From contig JAHHUC010000011.1 of the NCBI GenBank assembly GCA_020024215.1, forward strand, positions 1 through 40,314: a DNA stretch of 40,314 nucleotides. The letters are read 5' to 3'. The notes under the pieces were generated by a model. It was not told the origin of the DNA, ran no database searches, and saw only the letters and a program-made list of their open reading frames with translations. How positions within the stretch are numbered: position 1 is the stretch's first letter; every line of letters starts with the position of its first letter. A program made the translations under genes and the position numbers. Source of the stretch: Oscillospiraceae bacterium (GTDB taxonomy: Bacteria; Bacillota; Clostridia; Oscillospirales; Ruminococcaceae). Below are positions 6,466-14,050 of the stretch, piece after piece.

Positions 6466-7833
6466 ATGAAGGAACGAGAAAAATTATCTTCGCGGCTGGG
6501 ATTCATTCTGATTTCTGCCGGATGTGCCATAGGATTAGGTAATGTTTGGCGATTTCCCTACATAACAGGAAAATATGGCGGAGCAGCCTTTGTGCTCATA
6601 TATGTTCTTTTTCTTGTCATACTGGCCCTGCCTATAATTGTGATGGAATTTGCAGTTGGAAGAGCCAGCAGAACCTCTGCGGCTTTAAGCTTCAAGGTAT
6701 TGGAGCCAAAGGGCTCCAAATGGCATCTTTACGGCTTTGGCTGCGTAGCCGGAAACTATCTTCTCATGATGTTTTACACCACCATATGCGGCTGGATGAT
6801 GTCCTATTGTGTAAAAATGGCAAGAGGTGTGTTCACAGGCCTTGATACACAGCAGGTTTCAGCTGAATTTGGGAAAATGCTGGCAAATCCCTATGAGCTT
6901 ACATTCTGGATGCTCATGACCGTTGCCATAGGCTTTCTGGTGGTTGCCAAGGGACTTAACAAAGGAGTTGAAAAGGTCAGCAAGGTGATGATGACCTGCC
7001 TTTTGGCTCTGATTGTGGTTTTGGCAATAAGAAGTGTGACATTGCCCAACAGCGGCGAGGGACTTAAATTCTACCTTACGCCGGATATCAAAAAGCTCAC
7101 TGAAAACGGACTTTTTGAAGCAATCTATGCTGCATTGGGACAGGCTTTCTTCACACTTTCGGTGGGAATAGGAGCACTTTCCATATTCGGAAGCTACATC
7201 GAGAAGGAAAGAAGCCTCACCGGTGAGGCGGTTTGTATAATGTGTCTTGACACATTTGTTGCATTCATGTCAGGACTTATTATATTCCCCTCCTGCTTCG
7301 CATTTGGGGTAAGCCCAAATGAGGGAGCCGGACTTGCATTTTTAACTCTTCCCAATGTGTTCAACCAGATGAAGGGCGGCAGGCTTTGGGGTGCTTTGTT
7401 CTTCCTTTTCATGTCCTTTGCGGCGCTTACAACAATTATAGCTGTGTTTGAAAACATCATAAGCTACGGCATGGATCTTTGGGGCTTTACAAGAAAGAAG
7501 GCAACAATAATAAATGCAGTGCTGATTCCGCTTTTGTCAATGCCCTGCATTTTGGGAATGAATGTCTGGTCAGATTTTAAAATCGCAGGGCTTTCCATCG
7601 ACGGCTTTGAGGATTTTCTTGTGTCCGACAACCTGCTTCCCATAGGAAGCCTGATATTCCTCATGTTCTGTGTCACAAGATACGGCTGGGGCTGGGATAA
7701 CTTTATAAAGGAAGCCGACACAGGCGATGGGCTTAAATTCCCCAAAATGGTCAGAGGCTATCTCACCTACGGCCTTCCCCTTATAATTCTATTCGTGTTT
7801 GTGATGGGATATAAGGCAAAATTCTTTAGCTAA
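6466..7833 (+). CDS. Neurotransmitter:sodium symporter (NSS/SNF) family transporter
   Basis: A 455-residue multi-pass membrane protein. TM1 carries the family signature AGCAIGLGNVWRFPY followed by KYGGAAFVLIY, the unwound region that binds sodium and substrate in LeuT-fold transporters. About 11-12 hydrophobic segments follow; bacterial NSS members often have 11. TM6 has AALGQAFFTLSVGIGALSIFGSY, again typical. These carriers import amino acids with sodium; tryptophan, tyrosine or other substrates are known in relatives, and the specificity here is open. The start is ATG 6466 after GGAGTGAT; a GTG at 6457 lies in that site. It has its own promoter and two terminator hairpins, so it is monocistronic, divergent from the dap operon. 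Confidence 0.95.
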   Translation: MKEREKLSSRLGFILISAGCAIGLGNVWRFPYITGKYGGAAFVLIYVLFLVILALPIIVMEFAVGRASRTSAALSFKVLEPKGSKWHLYGFGCVAGNYLLMMFYTTICGWMMSYCVKMARGVFTGLDTQQVSAEFGKMLANPYELTFWMLMTVAIGFLVVAKGLNKGVEKVSKVMMTCLLALIVVLAIRSVTLPNSGEGLKFYLTPDIKKLTENGLFEAIYAALGQAFFTLSVGIGALSIFGSYIEKERSLTGEAVCIMCLDTFVAFMSGLIIFPSCFAFGVSPNEGAGLAFLTLPNVFNQMKGGRLWGALFFLFMSFAALTTIIAVFENIISYGMDLWGFTRKKATIINAVLIPLLSMPCILGMNVWSDFKIAGLSIDGFEDFLVSDNLLPIGSLIFLMFCVTRYGWGWDNFIKEADTGDGLKFPKMVRGYLTYGLPLIILFVFVMGYKAKFFS

Positions 7834-7866
7834 AAAAATTCTCAGCTTGTCTTAAAGATTAAGATT

Positions 7867-7912
7867 AAATATAAACCCCATTTTGGTTTAGAGCAAAATG
7901 GGGTTTATATTT
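7867..7912 (+). terminator. Long terminator hairpin after the NSS gene
   Basis: A perfect 19-bp inverted repeat: 7867-7885 against 7894-7912, with loop GTTTAGAG. The T-rich end is part of the stem, so it may act mainly as a 3' end stabiliser, backed up by the next hairpin. Confidence 0.7.
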
Positions 7913-7919
7913 TGGCTTT

Positions 7920-7952
7920 AAGCAGAAAATCCAAAGGGATTTTCTGCTTTTT
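7920..7952. terminator. Second terminator, possibly bidirectional
   Basis: AAGCAGAAAATCC (7920-7932) pairs with GGATTTTCTGCTT (7937-7949) and is followed by further T. It stops plus transcription from the NSS gene and may serve the minus-strand gene ending at 7983. Confidence 0.75.
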
Positions 7953-7982
7953 ATACATCTGTTATTAAAAAGAAAATTATAC

Positions 7983-8429
7983 TTAAAAGGATGACATCTG
8001 CCTATCTTTCTTTCTCTTACTGTCAAATAGCTTTGATTTATCCTTCAATTCGCAGTATGTATAATCCAATTTTTTATTTTTAGGTGTGTGTACACGAATA
8101 AATTCGGCAGGTGAAAAATACCCTCTTTGGCTGCATTCTCTTAATACCTCTATTCCAAATTCAATATCATCCAAAGAAAATTTCCATATAACCTCACCCT
8201 TTTCAACAGAGAATACAGACCTGTCCTCATTGTTCTTCTCACATATAATGCTTAAATTTTCCATACAGCCTCTTTTTTTAATTTTTACAACTCCCATATC
8301 AAATTGTGCATCCAACATAAAATTTTTACCTTTTAGAACTTCATTGAACATATCAAGAAAAATTTTGTTTCCCTCCTCATCAAATTCAATATATATGGAC
8401 ATATTGCCCTGTCTGAATATTTTTATCAT
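7983..8429 (-). CDS. Hypothetical protein of 148 residues
   Basis: I do not recognise this protein. It starts at an ATG with an excellent AAGGAGG site, which supports real translation. It is a soluble, charged protein without signal peptide or membrane segment: beta-rich in the first 100 residues, with alternating strands such as SIYIEFDEE, GVVKIKKRG and GEVIWKFSLDDIEFGIEVL. A strongly basic tail follows (KSKLFDSKRKKDRQMSSF). It stands alone between the NSS transporter and the divergent alaX-type gene, with a terminator downstream. Nothing in the context tells its function. Confidence 0.7.
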   Translation of the reverse strand: MIKIFRQGNMSIYIEFDEEGNKIFLDMFNEVLKGKNFMLDAQFDMGVVKIKKRGCMENLSIICEKNNEDRSVFSVEKGEVIWKFSLDDIEFGIEVLRECSQRGYFSPAEFIRVHTPKNKKLDYTYCELKDKSKLFDSKRKKDRQMSSF

Positions 8430-8668
8430 TTGATATTCCTCCTTGAATTTAGCAGCCGGATATTATTAACAGGCACACCTTTTTCTGCACAGCCTATGCC
8501 TGCCCGGGAAAAATTACGGCATATATTTAAAAAGAATAGTATACATCCTTTATCCTGTTTATTATTTTTTGAACAAGCTTTTTATCACAGGGCAAAATTC
8601 TTTTGCTGGAAAGTCAGCCCCATTTGTGGTAATATCTATTTATAAATTTAAAGGAGACAAAGGAACAT

Positions 8669-9856
8669 ATGGCAACAGAGCTTTTATTCAGAAACGATGC
8701 ATATATAAAGGAATTTACCGCCGAGGTTTTAAAATGTGAGCAGGTAAAAGACGGCTTTCAGATAACACTTGACCGGACCGCCTTTTATACCGAGGGAGGC
8801 GGTCAGCCTGCGGATACAGGCTTTTTGGATGATTCAAGAGTGCTGGATGTGCATGAAATAAACGGCGAAGCGGTTCATCTTTGCGATAAACCCCTCAAAA
8901 AGGGCAGCAGGGTGAAAGGGACAATCGACTGGGAAAAAAGATTTGACAATATGCAGCACCATTCGGCAGAGCATATTGTTTCAGGACTTGTACACAAGCA
9001 TTTCGGCTTTGACAATGTGGGCTTTCACATGGGAAATGTAGTGACTGCGGATTTTAACGGCGAGCTTTCAAATGAGCAGGTGATGGCTATTGAAAGGGAA
9101 GCAAATGAAATAGTATATAAAAATTATGATATAAATGTACAGTACCCATCAGCTGAAAAATTAAAGTGCATGGATTACAGGAGCAAAAAGGAGCTGACAG
9201 GAGATGTCCGCATAGTTACAGTGCCCTGTGCAGATATCTGCGCCTGCTGCGGAACCCATGTTAAAAGCACAGGTGAAATAGGAGTTATAAAGCTTTCTGC
9301 CCCTGCAAAATATAAAGGCGGCGTCAGGCTTGAGATACTTTCAGGCAGAAAAGCCCTTTTGGATTATGAGAGAAAGACTGAAATAAATTTGAAGCTTTCA
9401 CAGCTTTTTTCGGCAAAGCCTATGGAGGTTTTTGAAGCTGCACAATCCAGAATAAACGAGATAGAGCAGTTAAAGCTGAAGATAAAGGAATTGCAGAGCG
9501 AAATTTTTGAAGGAATTGCAGAGGGCTGTAAAAATGAGGACACCCCCCTTTTCCTCAGCAAGCAATTGGATGCAAACGAATTAAGGGAGCTTTGCCTTGC
9601 TCTTATAAAAAAAAGAGAGGGAGTTGTAATGGTTGTGTCCCCCTCGCAGAAAGGCCCCTCAAGGTTTTCTCTTGCAGCCAAATCCGAAGATTTAAGATCC
9701 GCCGGAGAAAAGATGCTTAAAGAATTAAACGGCAGGGGCGGAGGAAGCCCCAATATGATTCAGGGTGTTATAGGCTCATCTGTAAAAGAAGCTGAAAGCC
9801 TCTTTAAAAAGACCTTTCAAAAACAGGTGTTTACAGAAGATGTAAATCTAAAATAG
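8669..9856 (+). CDS. Alanyl-tRNA editing protein, AlaX-L type with DHHA1 domain
   Basis: A 395-residue free-standing relative of the editing half of alanyl-tRNA synthetase. The N-terminal part matches AlaX, with FYTEGGGQPADTG near residue 40. The zinc/editing site is HSAEH (His98, His102) plus the ACCGTH segment near residue 193. A helical linker follows, then a C-terminal DHHA1-like domain with the glycine-rich GRGGGSPNMIQG near residue 350. Such proteins hydrolyse Ser- or Gly-mischarged tRNA-Ala in trans. The synthetase catalytic domain is absent, so this is not a broken alaS. The start is ATG 8669 with AAGGAG and AAAGGAA just upstream. It is a single gene followed by a terminator; the promoter in 8430-8668 is unclear. 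Confidence 0.93.
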   Translation: MATELLFRNDAYIKEFTAEVLKCEQVKDGFQITLDRTAFYTEGGGQPADTGFLDDSRVLDVHEINGEAVHLCDKPLKKGSRVKGTIDWEKRFDNMQHHSAEHIVSGLVHKHFGFDNVGFHMGNVVTADFNGELSNEQVMAIEREANEIVYKNYDINVQYPSAEKLKCMDYRSKKELTGDVRIVTVPCADICACCGTHVKSTGEIGVIKLSAPAKYKGGVRLEILSGRKALLDYERKTEINLKLSQLFSAKPMEVFEAAQSRINEIEQLKLKIKELQSEIFEGIAEGCKNEDTPLFLSKQLDANELRELCLALIKKREGVVMVVSPSQKGPSRFSLAAKSEDLRSAGEKMLKELNGRGGGSPNMIQGVIGSSVKEAESLFKKTFQKQVFTEDVNLK

Positions 9857-9870
9857 AAAAGTTAAGGTTT

Positions 9871-9900
9871 AAGCAGCCTCCTTAGGTGGCTGCTTATTCT
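9871..9900 (+). terminator. Terminator after the AlaX-type gene
   Basis: AAGCAGCC (9871-9878) pairs with GGCTGCTT (9888-9895), followed by ATTCTTTG. A moderate intrinsic terminator 15 bp past the stop. Confidence 0.7.
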
Positions 9901-9959
9901 TTGTTATAAAGCAATAAAAGGATACTGTAAAAATAAACCTGCGAAAAATCATTTTTAAG

Positions 9960-9989
9960 TTTTCTGCCAAAATAGGTACAACAACCACA
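9960..9989 (+). repeat. Left copy of a 30-bp inverted repeat bounding a degenerate interval
   Basis: The reverse complement of 9960-9989 matches 11994-12023 at 27 of 30 positions, and similarity tails off over about ten more bases outward. It lies 2.06 kb from its partner. Given the transposase remnant near the right copy, these look like the terminal inverted repeats of an old insertion sequence, or ends of two related copies. Confidence 0.7.
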
Positions 9990-10390
9990 TCTGTCTGTTA
10001 AAACTTCCGCAAGCCTGCATCTTACGCAGTATACTGCGTTATAAAATCCATACCGGGTATAAAAAGCCTCTGCAAGAGTCGGTCATTTTCCATGCAGTCT
10101 CGCTTCACCTTCATAAAGTCAAGCAGCATAGCCTATTTTGCAGCAGCTATTTAGGAGAACGGTGCAATCTTAACCAGCCTTTTGCGGTCATATTCACCGA
10201 CAGCCTGTTTTGCGAGCCTCATTTTCAAAATATCTGTATAGGGCAATATGAGCCGTTGCTTCACTGAAAGAATATAAGGAGCTTAAATTTTAACAATTCT
10301 TTCCACATCCATTGATAATTTCATTCGAATTATGTTAGAATATCTGTCAGTGTAATTTTGTTTCGTTGTGAAACTGCATTTGATATCAAA
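9990..10390 (-). pseudogene. Possible decayed coding sequence, not identified
   Basis: On the minus strand two short protein-like stretches lie in different frames: one of about 40 residues (roughly 10290-10165, including LKMRLAKQAVGEYDRKRL) ending at a TAA, and one of about 34 residues (roughly 10132-10022, including DFMKVKRDCMENDRLLQRLF) ending at a TAA in the palindrome at 10024-10039. Neither has a ribosome binding site and I cannot name the family. They may be the wreck of one gene inside the inverted-repeat-bounded interval, or chance. Confidence 0.22.
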
Positions 10391-10880
10391 GGATGCCTAT
10401 TTTATCCACGCATTTATTACATACGGCGGATTACACAATCGGAGGTTTTACTGATGACAAGGCATTTGCCTGTGTTAATTTAAGCCGATTATTTATGTCA
10501 GAAAAATATGTGCCGTGTAATTTTATAAATATAAAGCATATGAAATATGAAAAAGCAGCACCGGAAAATGTGTCTTAATTTGCAAGACGATATAAATTAA
10601 ATGCGAAGCATTTGAACTATTTATACAATAAAGAGAAGGATTATTAAATAAATGCCATGGTCAATGATTATCAAAGCAGCAGGAAGGCTGAAGCTTTTCT
10701 TGCCACAGCCCGAGGTTTTGAAAATAACAACTTCAAAATTGACGTAGTTTTCTATATTGGCCGCCCTTTGGCAATGAGTGTGCCGCATAGAGATATAACG
10801 CAGAATGAAAAGCTTGGAAATTTTATAGACAACCTTGCTGATTGCATAAATTGTGCGCAGTATAAATAAAACTAAGTATG
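10391..10880 (+). other. Interval with two short unsupported ORFs
   Basis: Two plus-strand ORFs (10393-10578, 61 codons; 10657-10869, 70 codons) have no convincing ribosome binding site and no family I recognise. The second overlaps a shorter ORF in another frame with a slightly better placed AGAAGGA. I read this as decayed or non-coding DNA upstream of the phosphatase gene, but a small real gene at 10657 cannot be excluded. Confidence 0.3.
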
Positions 10881-10906
10881 TTGATCCAATATTTGCATTA
10901 AGGGCT

Positions 10907-10912
10907 TATAAT
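10907..10912 (+). promoter_or_regulatory. -10 element of the histidine phosphatase gene
   Basis: A perfect TATAAT lies 22 bp ahead of the start at 10934. The best -35 is TTGATC at 10881-10886, with an overlong 20-bp spacer, so the promoter may be weak. Confidence 0.4.
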
Positions 10913-10933
10913 AGAAAAAAGGGTGATATGTAT

Positions 10934-11536
10934 ATGAAAATATTATTTGTAAGACATGGTGAGGATGATGATGGTTATAGGGGCGGATGGAGCCGGATGG
11001 ATTTAACAAGCGCAGGAAGAGTCCAGGCTGTCAGGCTGGCAGAGTATATCTATGATAGGAAACACATTTTTGATGTATCAAAGATTGTCTCCGGTGATTT
11101 GCCCAGAACGGTATCAACGGCACATATTATAGCACAAAAATTGAAACTCCCGGTTGTGTTAGAGGAAAAATTAAGGGAAATGAACAATGGGGAATTAGCC
11201 GGGATGAGAAATGAGGAAGCTCTTGTAAAGTATCCGGGCTTGTTCTTTAATACGTTGAATATGGACGAAAAATACCCAGGCGGAGAAAGTCCCGTTGAGT
11301 TTTTCGCAAGAATTAAAGGGTGGTTTTCTTCCTTTCTAAGTGTTAACGGCAAGCTTGACAGAAATATTGTGGTTGTCACGCATGCCGGTGTAATCAATAT
11401 AATTTATCACATTATAAATCAGATACAGTGGTCAAATAAATCCAAATCTTTTCCTGTTGCAAATTGCAGCCTGCATATCCTGGATACAGATACCATGATG
11501 TTTGAGACAGAGAATAAAATCATCTTTCCGGACTAG
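10934..11536 (+). CDS. Histidine phosphatase (phosphoglycerate mutase-like) family protein
   Basis: A 200-residue protein with the phosphohistidine signature FVRHGE at the N-terminus (His8), SGDLPRTVSTA near residue 55 (the conserved Arg), the REMNNGELAG acid loop near residue 84, and VVVTHAGVINIIYH near residue 150 (second catalytic His). The fold and order of motifs are those of the branch that includes CobC and small-molecule or protein phosphatases; the substrate cannot be deduced. The start is ATG 10934 after GGGTGAT; an ATG at 10928 is too close, and an upstream in-frame extension to 10853 has no binding site. The gene is intact although it lies inside a degenerate, inverted-repeat-bounded interval just upstream of a transposase remnant, so it may be a passenger. 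Confidence 0.88.
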   Translation: MKILFVRHGEDDDGYRGGWSRMDLTSAGRVQAVRLAEYIYDRKHIFDVSKIVSGDLPRTVSTAHIIAQKLKLPVVLEEKLREMNNGELAGMRNEEALVKYPGLFFNTLNMDEKYPGGESPVEFFARIKGWFSSFLSVNGKLDRNIVVVTHAGVINIIYHIINQIQWSNKSKSFPVANCSLHILDTDTMMFETENKIIFPD

Positions 11537-11599
11537 AATAAAGCAGAGCTGTCGGGTCTGAGAGGTTTAAAGTAAATACTTTACATATTATCTCTCTGC

Positions 11600-11958
11600 A
11601 AAGAATGTCTCCCGGCTTGCGGTCAAACTGCCTAAAAAATCCCTCAAATGCCGCCCTTTTACAGAGGGGGAAAAGAAAGCCTGACAAGCTCAGCTCAATA
11701 AAGAGCTGACAGGAATCTGCAAATAGCCTCCTTGAAAACCTAAAAATCATTCATATAGCCCTGCTGCGGATGAATAGAAGCATCCAAACAGAGGGAACAT
11801 TCGGCATGGAAAAAGGAAATTGCAGTTATACCCGGAGGGCTTCATTGCAAAGGTGCAGAAGGCGTGATTTTGCAGATTGCCTTGCTTTCCGTCGGTTTAA
11901 TCTGCACAGAGGCAGCACTAAAGCAACTGCACAGTCAAAAGGCTGTCTGAAATTATAA
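11600..11958 (+). pseudogene. IS1182-type transposase, decayed C-terminal remnant
   Basis: The plus strand holds recognisable pieces of the C-terminus of an IS1182-family DDE transposase. LNKELT is followed by LLENLKIIHIALLRMNRSIQ and TEGTFG (around 11690-11805, with an in-frame stop near 11705). SYTR and RCRRR follow, then GVILQIALLSVG in another frame (about 11855-11895), then FNLHR back in the first frame. From memory, intact relatives read IHGALLRMNRSIQTEGTFG, SYTRARRRG, GFNLHKYH, so at least two frameshifts and one stop are present. The catalytic N-terminal two thirds are missing; the phosphatase gene occupies that position. A hairpin and the right inverted repeat follow directly. Confidence 0.75.
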
Positions 11959-11965
11959 AAAATAA

Positions 11966-11991
11966 CCTCTGAATTTTAAAAAATCCAGAGG
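11966..11991 (+). repeat. Hairpin at the inner edge of the right inverted repeat
   Basis: CCTCTG (11966-11971) pairs with CAGAGG (11986-11991), with AT pairs extending inward. It lies between the transposase remnant and the terminal repeat, a place where insertion sequences often carry a terminator-like hairpin. Confidence 0.5.
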
Positions 11992-11993
11992 GC

Positions 11994-12023
11994 TGTGGCT
12001 GTTGTACCCATTTTGACAGAAAA
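11994..12023 (+). repeat. Right copy of the 30-bp inverted repeat
   Basis: Matches the reverse complement of 9960-9989 at 27 of 30 positions (the core includes TGTTGTACC and ATTTTG). It lies about 35 bp after the transposase remnant, as expected for an IS right end. No clear target-site duplication is visible outside the two copies. Confidence 0.72.
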
Positions 12024-12048
12024 ATTTAAAAGATGATAAAAAGTAATG

Positions 12049-12116
12049 CAGAGATCCAAAATTGGAATCTCTGCATTTACCGCGGGGTTGTTTTTGCACA
12101 ACCCCTTTTTTAAGTA
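12049..12116. terminator. Tandem hairpins downstream of the secreted-protein gene
   Basis: Two hairpins lie next to each other. ATGCAGAGAT with ATCTCTGCAT (about 12049-12079) is followed on the minus strand by TACTTTTTATC. GGGGTTGT with ACAACCCC (about 12083-12108) has six T on the plus side and six A on the other. The first can end minus transcription from the gene stopping at 12131; the second can end plus transcription from the IS-like interval. Confidence 0.75.
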
Positions 12117-12130
12117 AATATGTAAAAATA

Positions 12131-12799
12131 TTACTTAGATGTCATGGGCTTATCTGTGATGAGGATCTTGCCTGCCAACTCTGTGTTGAAGTGGAGATAT
12201 CCGTTAGCATCAACCTTGTAGTTTGTGCCGGAAATTTCTCTGTACTCGTTCTTAGCAGCGTCGTAGGAATAGAAGTGCCAGGGCTTGGAAGCATCAAGCT
12301 TGCTTACATCTACTCTTGCAGCGATTTCAACCTTCTGGCCAAATGTGCCGGACTGGCTCAAGCTTACGATAGCAAGCTCGTTGGAGAAATACTTAGCAAA
12401 AAGATCCTTTGTAGCCTTGTCGCCGATGGAAACCTTGAGCATAAGGTCCTTGCCCTGAGCAGCAGCAACCTTAGCGTCTAAGATAACTCTGCCTACAACC
12501 ACGTTGTTAACAACTGTGTCAGCCATTACCTTAGCCTGAACATTCTTCTTGGCAGCCTCATCAGCAACCTTCTTGAATGCATCGGGAGTTACCATGTTGG
12601 CATTGTAGAAAGGAACATAAGCAACAGCCTCCTTGTTGGCAACAGCCTTGTTGACTGCCTGCTCTGTAACCTCTGCTACTGCTGTGCCTGTTACCTTGTC
12701 AACCTTCTCAAGGTCATAGCCTCTTGCAGCCATTGCTGTTGTAAACATAGCCATAGCCATGGACATAGCTAATGCTGCACTTAAAACTTTCTTAAACAT
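12131..12799 (-). CDS. Secreted protein of unknown function
   Basis: A 222-residue protein with a clear Sec signal peptide: basic MFKK, a hydrophobic core of Ala, Met and Leu, and a cleavage site at about AMA-ARG (residues 24-26). I do not recognise the mature part. It is rich in Ala, Val and Lys, has no cysteine, no membrane anchor, no LPxTG and no S-layer repeats. It is probably beta-rich towards the C-terminus (WHFYSYDAAKNEYREISG, GYLHFNTELAGKILITD). Codon choice leans to AAG, ATC, GTT and GCT-type codons, unlike the neighbouring exopolysaccharide genes, suggesting high expression. It has its own promoter, a good CGGAGGT site and tandem terminators. Position after the polysaccharide genes hints at an envelope role, nothing more. 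Confidence 0.85.
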   Translation of the reverse strand: MFKKVLSAALAMSMAMAMFTTAMAARGYDLEKVDKVTGTAVAEVTEQAVNKAVANKEAVAYVPFYNANMVTPDAFKKVADEAAKKNVQAKVMADTVVNNVVVGRVILDAKVAAAQGKDLMLKVSIGDKATKDLFAKYFSNELAIVSLSQSGTFGQKVEIAARVDVSKLDASKPWHFYSYDAAKNEYREISGTNYKVDANGYLHFNTELAGKILITDKPMTSK

Positions 12800-12820
12800 A
12801 ATTTAACCTCCGTTTTTTTT

Positions 12821-12850
12821 ATATTACAACTGCTTTGACAGCAGATGCAA
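12821..12850 (-). promoter_or_regulatory. Promoter of the secreted-protein gene
   Basis: On minus: -35 TTGCAT (12850-12845), 18-bp spacer, -10 TAATAT (12826-12821), about 22 bp before the start codon. The spacer contains a short CTGCT/AGCAG inverted repeat. It lies in the 61-bp gap behind the EpsG-like gene. Confidence 0.55.
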
Positions 12851-12860
12851 TTTAACTTAA

Positions 12861-14036
12861 TCAAAGTATCTCCGGTGCCATAGTGATAGAATCCGGCACA
12901 CTTAAAGATTCGCAGTAGATTCTGTATTCCTCGCTGTTGAATATGGTGTTGTAGGGGATTATTCCGTGCCCGTCATCCATGAGGTAGATGACGTTCATTA
13001 TAATCACGCTGACAGCAACAGACACAACAACTGAGGCATACCTTTTTCTGGCATAAGACCTCTCTTTTGCGCTTGAATCTATTGCGTTTTTCTCATTATA
13101 CAACCTTTTTATCAGAATGTAAAGAGCAATTATTACAGATGTTTCAAAATACATTGTAAACCTGTCTATAAGCATATGCTTCCAGGATATTATCCAGAAA
13201 AAGAAGTAAAAAAAGGCACAATTTATGTATATGTGATTTCTGACATCCTGTGAGCAAATCCTGTCCCTATAAATGTATATGACAGCAAAAAACACCGTGC
13301 AGGCTATCATATAATACCAATCGTTTCCAAAGTCCAGATATATGGAGCCCATATAATTTCCATACCAAAGCTTTGTCACAATTTTAAGTATGATGTCGGA
13401 TGTGAGAAATATTCCCAACGTAGCTGCCATATAAACTGCCAGCACAGCCTTTGTGAGCCTTATCTGCAGAATAAAATAGAAGGGAATCATCAAAAGTGCG
13501 CTTTTATGGACAGTTGATGCAAGAAGCACCAAAAGCATATAGGGGATTGGCTTTTTCTTTTTTACCATAGGAATTGCAAAGGCGAATATAAGCGCAGCTA
13601 TGGTCTGCCTTATAAGGTTCATGGAGCAGTAATACATTCCAAGGCCATAGAGCATGAAAAATCCCCACACCTTGTCGCCGCATTCTCTGTAAATAAAAAG
13701 TCCTGCCAGAATTGCTATCAATATGCTGTTGCCTATGTAGAATATCTGATAATTCTTCCCGAAAAGCGAGAGGAAATAGGTAAACAGCGTAAATCCCGGC
13801 TCGTCATCTATGGTGAAGAACTGAGAAAAGGGCGTTGATAAAACCTTGTTCCAAAGACCTGTGTAGCCGCCGTAGGAATAATCAAAGCCCACATCATATC
13901 TTATGCACGAGAGAAAGCACAGAAAACCGACGGCAGAAAGCACAAAAATAATATCCCTGTGCTTTAATTTTGTTTTATTGCAGAGAAGATATCCAAACAG
14001 GGTAACTGCTCCGAACAAAGAAAGATAAAATACCAT
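12861..14036 (-). CDS. EpsG-family membrane protein, probable polysaccharide polymerase
   Basis: A 391-residue polytopic protein with about ten hydrophobic segments. It carries motifs of the EpsG family: an early RYDVGFDYSYGGY loop (near residue 46), GFTLFTYFLSLFGKN, NLIRQTIAALIFAFAIP (near residue 139) and STVHKSALLMIPFYF (near residue 172). EpsG-type proteins are thought to polymerise exopolysaccharide repeat units at the membrane, in the role of Wzy. It lies 14 nt after the CapD-type gene in the same operon, with GAGG as its ribosome binding site. It is the last exopolysaccharide gene here, and no glycosyltransferase or flippase gene is adjacent. Confidence 0.85.
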   Translation of the reverse strand: MVFYLSLFGAVTLFGYLLCNKTKLKHRDIIFVLSAVGFLCFLSCIRYDVGFDYSYGGYTGLWNKVLSTPFSQFFTIDDEPGFTLFTYFLSLFGKNYQIFYIGNSILIAILAGLFIYRECGDKVWGFFMLYGLGMYYCSMNLIRQTIAALIFAFAIPMVKKKKPIPYMLLVLLASTVHKSALLMIPFYFILQIRLTKAVLAVYMAATLGIFLTSDIILKIVTKLWYGNYMGSIYLDFGNDWYYMIACTVFFAVIYIYRDRICSQDVRNHIYINCAFFYFFFWIISWKHMLIDRFTMYFETSVIIALYILIKRLYNEKNAIDSSAKERSYARKRYASVVVSVAVSVIIMNVIYLMDDGHGIIPYNTIFNSEEYRIYCESLSVPDSITMAPEIL

Positions 14037-14050
14037 GTCAAACCTCTAAA

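Noticed and set aside
10393..10869. Two short ORFs as new genes
   Set aside because: Neither has a convincing ribosome binding site or recognisable family, and they lie in an interval with transposase decay.
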